From assembly GCF_948329825.1 (NCBI RefSeq), contig NZ_CAOJCM010000001.1, positions 62,001 through 126,000 on the forward strand: 64,000 bases of DNA, in the 5' to 3' direction. This document shows positions 63,718 through 64,000 of the stretch, one piece after another. The translations under genes were made by a program, and so were the position numbers. The DNA is from Paenibacillus sp. JJ-100. GTDB lineage: Bacteria; Bacillota; Bacilli; Paenibacillales; Paenibacillaceae. The notes beneath the pieces were generated by a model that saw nothing but the letters and a program-made list of their open reading frames with translations, searched no databases and was not told the DNA's origin. Within the stretch, counting starts at the first letter, position 1. Each line of letters opens with the position of its first letter.

Positions 63718-64000
63718 GGAATGAAGAATAAGAATTTCATAGATAGACATCCTAGGCAAAACGTAGCAGCTTGAAATGAAATCTGACTGTGACTGCCGTT
63801 TGGTGAATTAAAATCAATGCTAATACATAAAATACGAACGGTGAAATAGTGCAAACAAAATGAGACTCCGGATCAGAAAATGGGATTTTGAGTAATGTTT
63901 TTGTTACACAACTTCACACAACTGTGACGTTACCCTGTTAAAACGTTGAATTGTTAAGCGCTTTCGACAAAAAAACCGAAAAAATAAATGGGCTTTGGCG
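63718..64000. other. Terminal region without a recognisable gene
   Basis: About 280 bp with no plausible frame. A CcpA-like palindrome-like stretch GTTAAGCGCTTTCG lies near 63953-63966, and ACTGTGACGTTACCC near 63920. These may belong to the promoter of a gene just beyond the window. Confidence 0.3.

Overview
The window looks like a chromosomal segment of a Paenibacillus species or a close relative. The support is moderate GC, strong AGGAGG-type ribosome binding sites, many GTG/TTG starts, carbohydrate ABC importers without their own ATPase gene, a cache-domain AraC sensor-regulator beside an LplB/YtcP/LipO-type importer, and DUF4179 and DUF5696 proteins. I see no rRNA, tRNA, CRISPR array, prophage or intact insertion sequence.

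Layout. 1-1399: the end of a DUF4272 protein and a divergent LacI-family regulator. 1400-14918: a promoter region with repeated operator-like motifs, then one long operon. It encodes a lipoprotein sugar-binding protein, an internal terminator, a 976-aa binding protein with two N-terminal sugar-binding-like modules, two permeases, an NHL-repeat membrane-anchored protein, a YIP1-family membrane protein, a DUF5696 protein and two more permeases. 15309-16292: an alpha/beta hydrolase. 16459-19875 (minus strand): an ECF sigma factor with a DUF4179 anti-sigma-like partner, a second DUF4179-like protein and a SunI-like protein, carrying traces of a local duplication. 20072-26341: a GrpB-DUF1349 fusion, an MFS/TetR pair sharing an 18-bp operator candidate, a nucleotidyltransferase, a YdcF protein, a hypothetical gene and a TIGR01777 epimerase.

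26588-31997 is a tightly overlapping five-gene cluster: FabH/OleA-like synthase, ATP-grasp ligase, OleD-like reductase, MBL hydrolase and F390-synthetase-like adenylating enzyme. An SDR and a small membrane protein follow. It is the best candidate here for an undescribed biosynthetic system. It resembles the oleABCD logic but has an MBL enzyme where OleB would be expected and an extra ATP-grasp protein.

33506-51956 is mostly housekeeping and small accessory genes: GNATs, murI, a histidine phosphatase, DUF423, coaA, DUF3891, NUDIX, odhA-odhB, a monoacylglycerol-lipase-like hydrolase, manA, ytqA-ytqB, trmB, and an XRE regulator with a small membrane protein. 52215-58393 is a second sugar importer with a divergent AraC sensor-regulator. 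58516-62184 holds envelope lipid and glycan genes: a UgtP-like glucosyltransferase, a PAP2 phosphatase and a membrane GT2. The window ends with the classic infC-rpmI-rplT operon behind a strong promoter and an L20-type leader ending in an attenuator; infC appears to start at AUU.

Neither importer operon has an ATPase gene, so both probably share an MsmX-type ATPase encoded elsewhere. Both regulatory regions contain the 8-mer ACGCTTAC in a weak CcpA-site-like context.
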